Part shown: piece after piece, positions 26,203-33,928 of the stretch | Layout: each line of letters begins with the position of its first letter | Numbering within the stretch: position 1 is the first letter of the stretch | DNA from: Cohnella cholangitidis | GTDB lineage: Bacteria; Bacillota; Bacilli; Paenibacillales; Paenibacillaceae | Reading direction: 5' to 3' | DNA length: 64,000 bases | Assembly (NCBI RefSeq): GCF_014107495.1 | Contig: NZ_CP041969.1 | Location: forward strand, 124,001 to 188,000 | Translations under genes and position numbers: made by a program | The notes under the pieces: model-generated | The model's database searches: none | Told to the model about the DNA's origin: nothing | What the model saw: the letters and a program-made list of their open reading frames with translations, nothing else

Positions 26203-26628
26203 TCATACCCCCAGAATGATCACGCCGGCAATCATCATCCCTATGCCCAGATATTGCGGCAACGCTAACTTTTGCTTCGCCATTCCGAACCAACCGTACC
26301 GATCAATGATAAAAGTCAAACACAGTTGGGCAATGAGCAGAGCGGATATCGTAAGCGTGACGCCAATCTGCTGAATGGCTTTGACGTTGCTGAAGATGAC
26401 GACCGCCGCGAAGGCGCCGCCGGACAAATAGATCGGCTTCACCTGCTTAAACCGTTGCAAGTTGCCGTCTCGGATAAGAACGAGGATAAGGAATGCCGTA
26501 ATAAAACCGGTAAATTGGGTTATCGTCGCCGCCTGCCAAGTGCCGACGGATTGACTGATCCGGGAGTTGGCTACTCCTTGCAGCGTAATGAAGGCTCCGC
26601 CCATCAACGCAAATAGGATTCCTTTCAT
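26203..26628 (-). CDS. DMT transporter, YdcZ (DUF606) type
   Basis: The 141-residue half-size transporter has five helices and begins FALMGGAFITLQGVANSRIS. It is related to the 153-residue protein at 25004-25465 and is the first gene of the operon that also encodes the Crp-like regulator. Paired half-size subunits often insert with opposite topology, which would make this a heterodimeric exporter. Confidence 0.82.
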   Translation of the reverse strand: MKGILFALMGGAFITLQGVANSRISQSVGTWQAATITQFTGFITAFLILVLIRDGNLQRFKQVKPIYLSGGAFAAVVIFSNVKAIQQIGVTLTISALLIAQLCLTFIIDRYGWFGMAKQKLALPQYLGIGMMIAGVIILGV

Positions 26629-26716
26629 ATTTACTCTCCCTGCATTTGATATCTCGTTTATTAAAAAATATTTCCTGATTGCTTGGAAAGGACATATGTC
26701 CTCAGATGGGAATCAT

Positions 26717-26753
26717 AACAACAGCCTGCCGCATGAAGCGGCAGGCTGTTGTT
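26717..26753. terminator. Strong bidirectional terminator
   Basis: A 16-bp perfect stem, AACAACAGCCTGCCGC (26717-26732) / GCGGCAGGCTGTTGTT (26738-26753), has an ATGAA loop. It directly follows the acetyltransferase gene on the reverse strand and touches its stop codon. Confidence 0.88.
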
Positions 26754-27277
26754 TATGATGAACGGGACATCCACTCTTCTTCTAGAATCGCGTAGAAATA
26801 CTCGTCCCGCCACTCGGCATCTTTTAGGATGCATTTTCTGAAAAAACCTTCTCTTCTCATCCCGCACTTCTCCATCACGCGATACGATGCCGTATTTTCG
26901 GGCTGGCAAGTCGCGATGATCCGATGGAGTTTCAATTCCTCAAAGCCATAATTCAATATAGCTTGCGCGGCTTCCGATGCATAACCTTTGTTGTGATAAT
27001 CTCGATTGAACACCCAACCGATCTCATAAGTATGCTCTCCGAACCACTTATGAAAAACCATGTGACCGATCAAGATATTCCCTTCGTTTAGAACTACGGC
27101 ATAATTCTCGGCATGGATTCCCGATTGCCGGGCAACGAATTCCTTGGCAGCCTTCTCCGTGAACGCTTCTGCCGGCATGTATTTCATCACTTGCTTGTCC
27201 GAGGAATAGCCGAGCACGGCTTGCCAATCCTCGTTCTTGAAGCTGCGTATCGACAATCTCCTAGTTCGGATATTCAT
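26753..27277 (-). CDS. RimJ/RimL-type N-acetyltransferase
   Basis: The protein has 174 residues from the ATG at 27277, after AAGGTGG; the frame is open 19 codons further upstream. It shows the Acetyltransf_3 pattern: IRTRRLSIRSFKNEDW, VLNEGNILIGHMVF, EIGWVFNRDYHNKGYASEAA and HRIIATCQPENTASYRVMEK. Family members acetylate ribosomal proteins or small amines; the substrate is unknown. Confidence 0.85.
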   Translation of the reverse strand: MNIRTRRLSIRSFKNEDWQAVLGYSSDKQVMKYMPAEAFTEKAAKEFVARQSGIHAENYAVVLNEGNILIGHMVFHKWFGEHTYEIGWVFNRDYHNKGYASEAAQAILNYGFEELKLHRIIATCQPENTASYRVMEKCGMRREGFFRKCILKDAEWRDEYFYAILEEEWMSRSS

Positions 27278-27410
27278 TTGCGTTGTCCACCTTATCTTAT
27301 ATTGGTTTGTTTTATTGCCCCAATACAAGCTCAATGGAAAATGCCTGCTGTTTTCTATTCGGTATTACGTAGTCGACGCCCTTTCACCTCCTTTACTGTC
27401 CGGATAACAA

Positions 27411-27432
27411 GCCTGCCGCTCTCGCGACAGGC
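27411..27432 (-). terminator. Probable terminator after the heme-binding-like gene
   Basis: GCCTGCCGC / GCGACAGGC has a TCTC loop and one mismatch. The reverse-strand tail is TTGTTATCC, only moderately T-rich. Confidence 0.5.
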
Positions 27433-27438
27433 CGCGGT

Positions 27439-27912
27439 TCATCCGTTTAAGTGCATCGAACCGATTCGTCCCGTGGCAATCGTTGCGTTTCCGCGTGTAT
27501 TTTCGAATGCTTGAACGGCTGCCGTGGCCACTTCGATGTCTTGGGCACTCGTCCCGCCGCTCACTCCGATCCCTCCGACCAACTTGCCTTCGCGCATGAG
27601 CGGAATGCCCCCGCCAAGAATAACGAGCCTGCCGTGATTCGTAGTATTGATTCCGAACGTCGCTCCTCCGGGCTGCGCGGATTGAGCCAGGTTGGCGGTC
27701 GGCATCTGCATGGCTACGCTGGTCCAAGCTTTGTTCTGGGATATGTCGATCCCGCCAATCCGAGCGTTGTCCATACGATAGAACGCTACGAGATTGGCCC
27801 CCTCGTCGACAATCGCGATATCGCAGTTAAGTCCCATGGAACGAGCTTTCTGTTCCGCCACGGCAAGCAACCGTTTGGCTGTTTCCAAGGTCAATTTATT
27901 CAACCAATCCAC
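27439..27912 (-). CDS. GlcG/HbpS-family protein (DUF336)
   Basis: The 157-residue protein matches the GlcG/HbpS family along its length: LETAKRLLAVAEQKARSMGL, CDIAIVDEGANLVAFYRMDN, TNHGRLVILGGGIPLMREGK, and VGGIGVSGGTSAQDIEVATA. Members form octamers; HbpS binds heme and others have unknown ligands. It stands between an acetyltransferase and a spermidine-synthase-like gene with no clear functional link. Confidence 0.87.
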   Translation of the reverse strand: MDWLNKLTLETAKRLLAVAEQKARSMGLNCDIAIVDEGANLVAFYRMDNARIGGIDISQNKAWTSVAMQMPTANLAQSAQPGGATFGINTTNHGRLVILGGGIPLMREGKLVGGIGVSGGTSAQDIEVATAAVQAFENTRGNATIATGRIGSMHLNG

Positions 27913-27980
27913 TCCTTTATATCCAACTCCAAGGTTAGAGTATGAATATCCAACCGGTTAGGTGAACGTCTAATCCGCCT

Positions 27981-28748
27981 CTATTTCCGGTCCGGAATGC
28001 CACGATCATTGTCCAGGATGAGATGACCCTCTTCCAACTCGATCTCTGACAGGCCGGCTTTATTTTTACCAGGAAGAACTATCGGTTTTTTGCTTGCCAA
28101 TAGGATCATATTTCGAACTTCAGAGTCGTCTTTTGCCGGTAGACTATACGCTTTCGTGTAAGGATAGATTTCTCTTAGCGTCGAATAGATCGCGTTGATC
28201 AACCTATCTTTGTTCGGTTTGCCAAATACGTTCATAAACAGCGTTCCGCTCGAATTGAGCTTCTCGCTTGTCATCTGAAAGAAAGTTAAAGCCGTGAGGC
28301 GAAGCGGCGTTCCCATAGGCGTGAATGCATCCACGACGAGGTAATCATAGAAATCGGAACGCTCGTCGTTAAGGACATCCCGGCCATCTCCAACGACGAC
28401 GTTATCTAGCCGGTAATCGAACAACCGTCTGCTCAATTCCACGACCTTGGCGTCGATTTCCGCTACCTTGATTTTCTTGTCCGAATAATAGGCGGCAATC
28501 GTTCCAATGCCATGTCCGATCACGAATGCTCGATTGAATTCCGGGTTAATTAATGTCATTAATTGGATCATCGCTTTCTGATACTCCAACACGATCCGCT
28601 TTGGATTTTTGAGGTCGATCGCTCCTTGCACCGCATCGTCGGAGAATTGCAAACAACGAAATTTGCCCAATTCTCCGTATAACCGAGTCGTCTCGAACAC
28701 CTTGATCCTTACATTAAATTCGCTAGACTCTTCCGCTAGTAAATTCAC
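27981..28748 (-). CDS. Spermidine-synthase-like methyltransferase-fold protein
   Basis: The protein has 255 residues from the GTG at 28748, ten bases after AAGGAG; the open frame upstream of this has no family match and overlaps the adaA promoter region. It has the spermidine synthase fold: FVIGHGIGTIAAYYSDKKIK as motif I, VAEIDAKVVELSRRLF as the acidic motif, and DYLVVDAFTPMGTP. The motif GGGDG of true spermidine synthases is replaced by GHGIG, and the catalytic aspartate pair is only partly kept. A role in polyamine synthesis is therefore uncertain; it may be a fused SpeE-like protein of unknown substrate. It is divergent from adaA. Confidence 0.75.
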   Translation of the reverse strand: MNLLAEESSEFNVRIKVFETTRLYGELGKFRCLQFSDDAVQGAIDLKNPKRIVLEYQKAMIQLMTLINPEFNRAFVIGHGIGTIAAYYSDKKIKVAEIDAKVVELSRRLFDYRLDNVVVGDGRDVLNDERSDFYDYLVVDAFTPMGTPLRLTALTFFQMTSEKLNSSGTLFMNVFGKPNKDRLINAIYSTLREIYPYTKAYSLPAKDDSEVRNMILLASKKPIVLPGKNKAGLSEIELEEGHLILDNDRGIPDRK

Positions 28749-28860
28749 GATGCGAGATCTCCTTCGAGTAAGGTTTACATTTCGATATCTTGCTAATCCA
28801 TTCGAGAAAACGTACAAACGGATATCATTGCGGTTATACTGTTCGTGGAGGTGATGGTCA

Positions 28861-29457
28861 ATGGGACATACCGTAAAATTAACGGAAGATAAATGGCAGG
28901 CCATTGTGAACAACGATGCATCCTTCGACGGACAGTTTTATTACGCGGTTAAGACCACGGGTATTTTTTGCAGGCCCTCCTGCAAATCTAGACCGCCCAA
29001 AAAAGAAAATATCGGCTTATTCCAAACCGCGGAGCAAGCTTTATCTGCCCGTTATCGCCCTTGCAAGCGATGTAAACCGACCGGGCAACGGCTGCCGGAT
29101 GACGAATGGGTCGGCTTAGTTACGACTTATATCGAACATTACTATCGCGAGAAGCTAACCCTGCAGCATCTGGCCGACATGAGCCATGGCAGCCCCTATC
29201 ATTTGCATCGGATTTTCAAGAAAGTCCAAGGCGTCACTCCGGTAGAATACATCCAACGGATTCGGATCGCCGCAGCCAAGGAACTGCTCGCTTCGACGGA
29301 CAAATCCATTGCCGAGGTCGGCAAGGAAGTCGGATTGCCTGGCGCTCCCTATTTCATAACTTTGTTCAAAAAAAGAACCGGCCTTACTCCGGAAGCTTAT
29401 CGCAATAACCGAATCGATCCAATAAAGGAGTCAAACGATGATGAACGATCAAACTAA
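28861..29457 (+). CDS. adaA: AdaA methylphosphotriester-DNA methyltransferase and activator
   Basis: The 198-residue protein has an N-terminal Ada zinc domain with C37, C41, C68 and C71 (GIFCRPSCKSRPP, RPCKRCKP). An AraC-type HTH follows (LQHLADMSHGSPYHLHRIFK, AEVGKEVGLPGAPYFITLFK). The first cysteine takes a methyl group from methylphosphotriesters and turns the protein into a transcriptional activator. This split AdaA/AdaB organisation is typical of Bacillus. The gene heads a four-gene series of repair genes and overlaps adaB by 20 bases. The ribosome binding site is GGAGGTG. Confidence 0.92.
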   Translation: MGHTVKLTEDKWQAIVNNDASFDGQFYYAVKTTGIFCRPSCKSRPPKKENIGLFQTAEQALSARYRPCKRCKPTGQRLPDDEWVGLVTTYIEHYYREKLTLQHLADMSHGSPYHLHRIFKKVQGVTPVEYIQRIRIAAAKELLASTDKSIAEVGKEVGLPGAPYFITLFKKRTGLTPEAYRNNRIDPIKESNDDERSN

Positions 29458-29974
29458 TATTACCGTCTACTGGACAACTTTAACATATCGGAATTGGAAC
29501 TTGCACCTCTCGGCTACTAACGAAGGATTGTGTTACGTTGGTTCTCCCGATCAGCCATTGCAGCAATTAGCCGATTGGGTTCATGCCCGTTTCCCGGGCA
29601 GCCGGTTAATACGGGAAGACGAAAAGCTTAAGCGCTATGTTGACGAGATAATCGAGTATTTGGAAGGGAAGCGCGTAAAATTCACGATGCCCCTTGATTT
29701 CCGAGGTACTCCGTTCCAACTCGCCGTCTGGAACGCCCTAAGCGATATCCCTTATGGTCAAACCAAATCTTACTCCGATATTGCCGAACGGATTCGCAAA
29801 CCCGCGGCGGTTCGAGCCGTAGGCGCTGCCATAGGGGCTAACCCGGTACTCATTACGGTTCCATGCCATCGCGTCATCGGGAAGAACGGAGCATTGACGG
29901 GATATCGGGGCGGTATGGAAATGAAAACGAAGCTGTTGGATCTGGAAAAAGCAACCTTACCGGAAAAGAGGTAG
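29438..29974 (+). CDS. adaB: Methylated-DNA-protein-cysteine methyltransferase (AdaB/Ogt)
   Basis: The 178-residue protein has the active-site motif VPCHRVIG and the helix-turn-helix RAVGAAIGANP before it, with TPFQLAVWNALSDIPYGQT at the start of the DNA-binding domain. It transfers O6-methyl groups from guanine to its own cysteine. Its start overlaps the end of adaA by 20 bases, and the next gene begins five bases after it, so it is co-expressed with the adaptive-response regulator. Confidence 0.92.
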   Translation: MMNDQTNITVYWTTLTYRNWNLHLSATNEGLCYVGSPDQPLQQLADWVHARFPGSRLIREDEKLKRYVDEIIEYLEGKRVKFTMPLDFRGTPFQLAVWNALSDIPYGQTKSYSDIAERIRKPAAVRAVGAAIGANPVLITVPCHRVIGKNGALTGYRGGMEMKTKLLDLEKATLPEKR

Positions 29975-29979
29975 ATTCC

Positions 29980-30693
29980 ATGTCGGAGCAATTGGCCGAA
30001 CGAATTGAACGGCTTGATTGGACATCGATTCAGTTCAGCTTGGACGAGAACGGTTACGCGAAACTCCCCTCATTGCTTAGCACATCTTCATGCGAGGAAC
30101 TCATCGGCACTTATGGAGAACAAGAACGATTTCGCGCGACGATCGATATGGCCCGTTACCGGTTTGGCATCGGGGAGTACAAATATTACGACGTTCCCCT
30201 CCCTTCCTTGCTAAACCAGCTTCGCGAGGGATTGTATCCCGAGCTCGCGAAGACAGCCAACCGATGGCTCTCGCGGCTTGGACTATCTGCCCTGTACCCG
30301 TCCAATCTGTCACAGTTTCTGGAGCATTGCCACAAGGAAGGGCAGACGCGTTCTACCCCATTGATCTTGAAATACGAGACCGGCGGCTATAATTGTCTGC
30401 ATCAAGATTTGTATGGGGATGTCGCTTTTCCCTTCCAAGTCGTGTTCGCCCTCAACCAAAGAGGCGAACATTACTCCGGAGGCGAGTTTCTGCTTGTCGA
30501 GCAGCGGCCGCGGGCGCAAAGCCGGGGACACGTCATTACGCTGGAGCAAGGCGAAGGGCTGATTTTCCCAACCCGATATCGCCCGGTATCCGGCTCCCGA
30601 GGTTATTATCGAACAACTCTTCGCCATGGCGTCGGTACGATCACTTCCGGGTCAAGATATAGCTTGGGCATTATCTTTCACGATGCGAAATGA
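29980..30693 (+). CDS. 2OG-Fe(II) oxygenase in the ada operon
   Basis: The protein has 237 residues from the ATG at 29980; the longer open frame overlaps adaB. It has the double-stranded beta helix pattern: an Fe ligand pair in CLHQDLYGD (His-x-Asp), a strand GGEFLLVEQRPR, and a distal RHGVGTITSGSRYSLGIIF giving the third histidine and the 2-oxoglutarate arginine. It is not a close match to the E. coli AlkB motif set, but an oxidative demethylase-like role in alkylation repair is suggested by position. The substrate (DNA, RNA or protein) is unproven. Confidence 0.8.
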   Translation: MSEQLAERIERLDWTSIQFSLDENGYAKLPSLLSTSSCEELIGTYGEQERFRATIDMARYRFGIGEYKYYDVPLPSLLNQLREGLYPELAKTANRWLSRLGLSALYPSNLSQFLEHCHKEGQTRSTPLILKYETGGYNCLHQDLYGDVAFPFQVVFALNQRGEHYSGGEFLLVEQRPRAQSRGHVITLEQGEGLIFPTRYRPVSGSRGYYRTTLRHGVGTITSGSRYSLGIIFHDAK

Positions 30694-30715
30694 TGCTTAA
30701 TTGAGGGAGCATACA

Positions 30716-31534
30716 ATGAACACGCAATACTTATACAAAACGCCGAAAACGTTGCTAAATAAAGGAACCGGCTTCCTTAGCGGTTATAGCCACTCTCTTA
30801 ATCCTTACACGGGTTGCTCTTTCGCTTGTTCCTATTGTTACGTTAGGCAGATGCCGGTATCGATATTCCGCGGCGCGGAATGGGGAACATGGGTCGACAT
30901 CAAGCAAGATGCGGCAATTGTGTTCCGTAAGGAACTGCGGAAAGCCAAAACGAAAGGGCCCGTTACCCTCTTCATGTCATCGAGTACCGATCCTTACCAG
31001 CCCATCGAACACAAAGAACGAATTACTCGCTCTTTATTAGAGGTAATGGTCGGCGATCCGCCCGATTTCTTGCTCGTTCAGACTCGAAGCCCGCTTGTCA
31101 GCAGAGATATCGATCTCCTGTTACGTCTCGAGGACAAGGTTCGAGTAAGCATGACGATCGAGACCGACCGGGAGGACATTCGCAAAGTTTTTACTCCGGA
31201 AGCCCCTCCCTTAGCGGCAAGGTTCAAAACCCTACGATTGCTGGCCGAAGCAGGAGTTCCGACTCAAGCAACGATAGCCCCGCTGCTCCCTAGCAGCGAG
31301 GCATTTGCGGAAAAGTTGCGACCATTGGTTAATCGGGTATGCTTGGACGATTATGTTATGGGTGACGGCAGCGGAGGCAAACGAACTCGAGCTTTAGGAT
31401 TGCATGCTTTGTATGAAACGATAGGATTGGAGAAGTGGAATGAACCGACGGCTTACCGTGTCGTGTACGAGAGGCTGCGGCAAGTATTTAACGAAGACGA
31501 GATCTTTATCAGCCAAGCGGGTTTCGAGCCCTGA
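30716..31534 (+). CDS. Radical SAM protein of the SPL-related family
   Basis: The protein has 272 residues from the ATG at 30716 (after GAGGGAG). It carries the radical SAM cluster motif CSFACSYCYV (Cys-x3-Cys-x2-Cys) preceded by SLNPYTGC, followed by FMSSSTDPYQPIE and RVSMTIETDREDI. This is the COG1533/Rv2578c-type group related to spore photoproduct lyase. The position at the end of the ada operon suggests a nucleic acid repair or modification role. It is convergent with the alkD gene, nine bases apart. Confidence 0.85.
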   Translation: MNTQYLYKTPKTLLNKGTGFLSGYSHSLNPYTGCSFACSYCYVRQMPVSIFRGAEWGTWVDIKQDAAIVFRKELRKAKTKGPVTLFMSSSTDPYQPIEHKERITRSLLEVMVGDPPDFLLVQTRSPLVSRDIDLLLRLEDKVRVSMTIETDREDIRKVFTPEAPPLAARFKTLRLLAEAGVPTQATIAPLLPSSEAFAEKLRPLVNRVCLDDYVMGDGSGGKRTRALGLHALYETIGLEKWNEPTAYRVVYERLRQVFNEDEIFISQAGFEP

Positions 31535-31543
31535 TTCCTCTTG

Positions 31544-32233
31544 TTATTTGCGTTTCATCCCGCGGATGATCGCTTTCGTAGGTTGATCGACTCGCGTTGA
31601 CTCGGTAATTTTTTGCAAAGCTTTGTTATACGTGAAATCATCCAATGAGCAAGGGGATGTCAAATACGCCATGGTCGGCTCAGGCAAGATCACGTAACAG
31701 ATCGAGATCGCCCAAGCGACCGCCATCTTGACGTAATAGCCGTCATGCTTGATCGCATCCAATCTTTGCAGCACCCGATCGATGTATTCCTTTTCCACGT
31801 AATAATCCAGTAGCATGACCACGCCAAACCGGATTTCATATTCTTTATCGGACGATAAGTAAATCTGCAGGAAATCCCACACTCGGTCTTTGTTCGTCTT
31901 CGTGAATTTAAGACCGATGCAGAAGCTGTCGCAGACGGACCAATTGTCCATTTTCGGCACAAAATCGGCGATCGCACGAAGCATTTCTTCAATGTCCGTT
32001 TGCAAGTATCCAATGACCATCCCCTGCAGCATCGCTTCCTCGAAGTACTCGCTCTCCGCATGCCGGAGATATGTGCGCCAATCCCCTTTCGCGATGGATC
32101 GCGCAAGCTTGCGCAGAGCGGGCAGCCGAACGCCTAACACATTGTCTATGTTCGGGATGAGCGCGGCGGCGAATTTCCGATACTCCGGCTCCGCTAGTTC
32201 CAATAACTGTTTTTTGATCGTATTTTCCATCAA
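31544..32233 (-). CDS. DNA alkylation repair enzyme, AlkD-like
   Basis: The 229-residue all-helical protein is a HEAT-like-repeat glycosylase homologue: GVRLPALRKLARSIAKGDWR, EEAMLQGMVIGYLQ, FVPKMDNWSVCDSFCIGLKF and YYVKMAVAWAISICYVILPE. The WSVCD/ VKMAVAW region contains the conserved tryptophan and aspartate positions of the AlkD base-excision surface. It removes N3- and N7-alkylated bases in known members. It is encoded 21 bases after the HhH-GPD gene on the same strand. Confidence 0.87.
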   Translation of the reverse strand: MMENTIKKQLLELAEPEYRKFAAALIPNIDNVLGVRLPALRKLARSIAKGDWRTYLRHAESEYFEEAMLQGMVIGYLQTDIEEMLRAIADFVPKMDNWSVCDSFCIGLKFTKTNKDRVWDFLQIYLSSDKEYEIRFGVVMLLDYYVEKEYIDRVLQRLDAIKHDGYYVKMAVAWAISICYVILPEPTMAYLTSPCSLDDFTYNKALQKITESTRVDQPTKAIIRGMKRK

Positions 32234-32254
32234 GTGCTTTCTCCTAAACGATAA

Positions 32255-32872
32255 TTATTGAAATGAAATTTCCCACAAGTAGATAGAAGCAATAGAACCT
32301 AACGGCGAGTACCCTCGACGATAGCGTTCAAATTGCTCCTTCGACAAATTATCAAGGCCGTACAGCTTCATCATTCCTCGGCGTATGGCGATATCTCCCC
32401 AGCTGACGACGTCCCGTCGTTCCATAGCGTTGATTAACAACATTTCCGCCGTCCATTTGCCAATTCCGTTTAATGACGATAATTTCTTGATAACCTCTTC
32501 GTCGGGTAACCTATGCAACTCATCCAGATCTAGAGTACCTTGGACTACGGACTGTGAAATTTGCTGAATACATACGGCCTTTTTCATCGTAATTCCGCAG
32601 TTTTGGATTCGGTCGGCCGTTATCTGTGCCATATTGCGAGCAGTAATTTCGCCTAGTTGCTCCTGCATTCTTCCCCATATCGTATGGACTGCCTTAGCCG
32701 AGATTAACTGACCGACGATGGCATGGACGAGCGCGGCGAACAAATCGGGAATGATGACCCGCTCCACCTTGCCCATTCGCTTTATTGCCGCTCCCAACCG
32801 AGAATCGGCGCGGGCTAACGATTCCATCTCTTCCAGCCCGTAATCGAAATACTTTGTCTTGACCGTCGGCAC
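32255..32872 (-). CDS. DNA-3-methyladenine glycosylase, AlkA/HhH-GPD type
   Basis: The 205-residue glycosylase has the helix-hairpin-helix LSSLNGIGKWTAEMLLINAM followed by the catalytic aspartate in VSWGDIAIRRGMMKLYG. It lacks the N-terminal domain of E. coli AlkA and so resembles the shorter Bacillus/MPGII-type enzymes. It excises alkylated purines. The upstream side has no close gene, so this is the first gene of the glycosylase pair facing the ada operon. Confidence 0.9.
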   Translation of the reverse strand: MPTVKTKYFDYGLEEMESLARADSRLGAAIKRMGKVERVIIPDLFAALVHAIVGQLISAKAVHTIWGRMQEQLGEITARNMAQITADRIQNCGITMKKAVCIQQISQSVVQGTLDLDELHRLPDEEVIKKLSSLNGIGKWTAEMLLINAMERRDVVSWGDIAIRRGMMKLYGLDNLSKEQFERYRRGYSPLGSIASIYLWEISFQ

Positions 32873-32980
32873 AACGATACCCCCCCGTCAGCATAAACAG
32901 TTCTCTTACTATACCGCAAAATAAGCAAAATGTACGGACAATCGAATATTAAGACAAGATAACGAAATCGATATACGAAA

Positions 32981-33017
32981 AAAAGCCGACCCTTAGCTAT
33001 TGGCATAACTAAGGGTC
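32981..33017 (-). terminator. Intrinsic terminator for the lipoprotein gene
   Basis: GACCCTTAG (32988-32996) / CTAAGGGTC (33009-33017) is followed on the reverse strand by GGCTTTTTTT. It ends the copA-lipoprotein transcript. Confidence 0.88.
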
Positions 33018-33037
33018 AACCGCGGTAAATAACATGT

Positions 33038-33889
33038 TTATTCGACTTCTACGACAAAAGCACTGACGAACGTCTTCCCGTTGCGTTGGAATTGCCCCCA
33101 AATTTTATAGATGCCCGCTTGCGGGAAAGTCGTCATGAATTTCGCGTCGGGGCCGGACGCCTTCTCATCCATCGGGTGAACATGCAAGTACCGCTCCGTA
33201 TCTTCGCTCAAGATAACGACATGTCCGACTGCGCCCAAGTAAGGCTCCAAATCCGTAATCGGTTGTTTATTGGACGCATCCGTGAGCTTAAAGTCCAATT
33301 CAAACTCTTCGCCCGCTTGCGGATGATCGTTCTCCAGCGTAACCTCAACCCCGTCTACGACGACGGAATGCGCTTCCGACGGCCTGATCGGAGCCTCTTC
33401 CCCGGAAGAGCCCGATACTTTAATCCACTCCGATTGAGTCGTTGCCGTATCGCCGGTCGGATTATAATCCGCGATGAGTTTGTATTCTCCTCCTGCCGGG
33501 AACTTCGTCTTCACCTCGAACTCGCCTTTGCCTTTGTATTCAGGATGGAGATGATCGAAATACGACAAATCTTTGCTTACGAGGATAAGGTGAAGCTTCT
33601 TCTCATGGTTGATATCGAATTGCTCGACCGCTTTCCCGTCCAACGTCTGAATTCGAGTCGTAATCGTTAGCTCTTCATTCGATTGCGGAGTTTCAGACGA
33701 CCATGTCCATATCGCTTTCGTCTTGGACGTCTCCTCGCCTGCTTGCTCCCCGTTTTGCCCTTCATTATGCTCCTCGTTATGCTTCTCTTCATGCGCTCCA
33801 TGACCGCCCGATACTTGAGCGTCTTGTTTACCGCAAGCGGTCAAAGCTAACATAACCGCCATCAAACCTATGAAAAATATTCGTTTCAT
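33038..33889 (-). CDS. FixH/YtkA-like lipoprotein linked to copA
   Basis: The 283-residue protein has a lipobox MLALTACGKQ (Cys19), then a His/Glu-rich linker (GGHGAHEEKHNEEHNEGQN) followed by two YtkA-like beta domains. The second has LGAVGHVVILSEDTERYLHV, with HVHP and an outer DHLHPEY in the first. The clustered histidines suggest metal binding outside the membrane. It follows copA by 39 bases and ends at a terminator, so it belongs to the same transcript. A copper-binding or copper-delivery role is inferred from position and histidines. Confidence 0.8.
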   Translation of the reverse strand: MKRIFFIGLMAVMLALTACGKQDAQVSGGHGAHEEKHNEEHNEGQNGEQAGEETSKTKAIWTWSSETPQSNEELTITTRIQTLDGKAVEQFDINHEKKLHLILVSKDLSYFDHLHPEYKGKGEFEVKTKFPAGGEYKLIADYNPTGDTATTQSEWIKVSGSSGEEAPIRPSEAHSVVVDGVEVTLENDHPQAGEEFELDFKLTDASNKQPITDLEPYLGAVGHVVILSEDTERYLHVHPMDEKASGPDAKFMTTFPQAGIYKIWGQFQRNGKTFVSAFVVEVE

Positions 33890-33928
33890 ACGATCCCTCC
33901 AACAACATCTTAACGCTTTTGCGTAATA

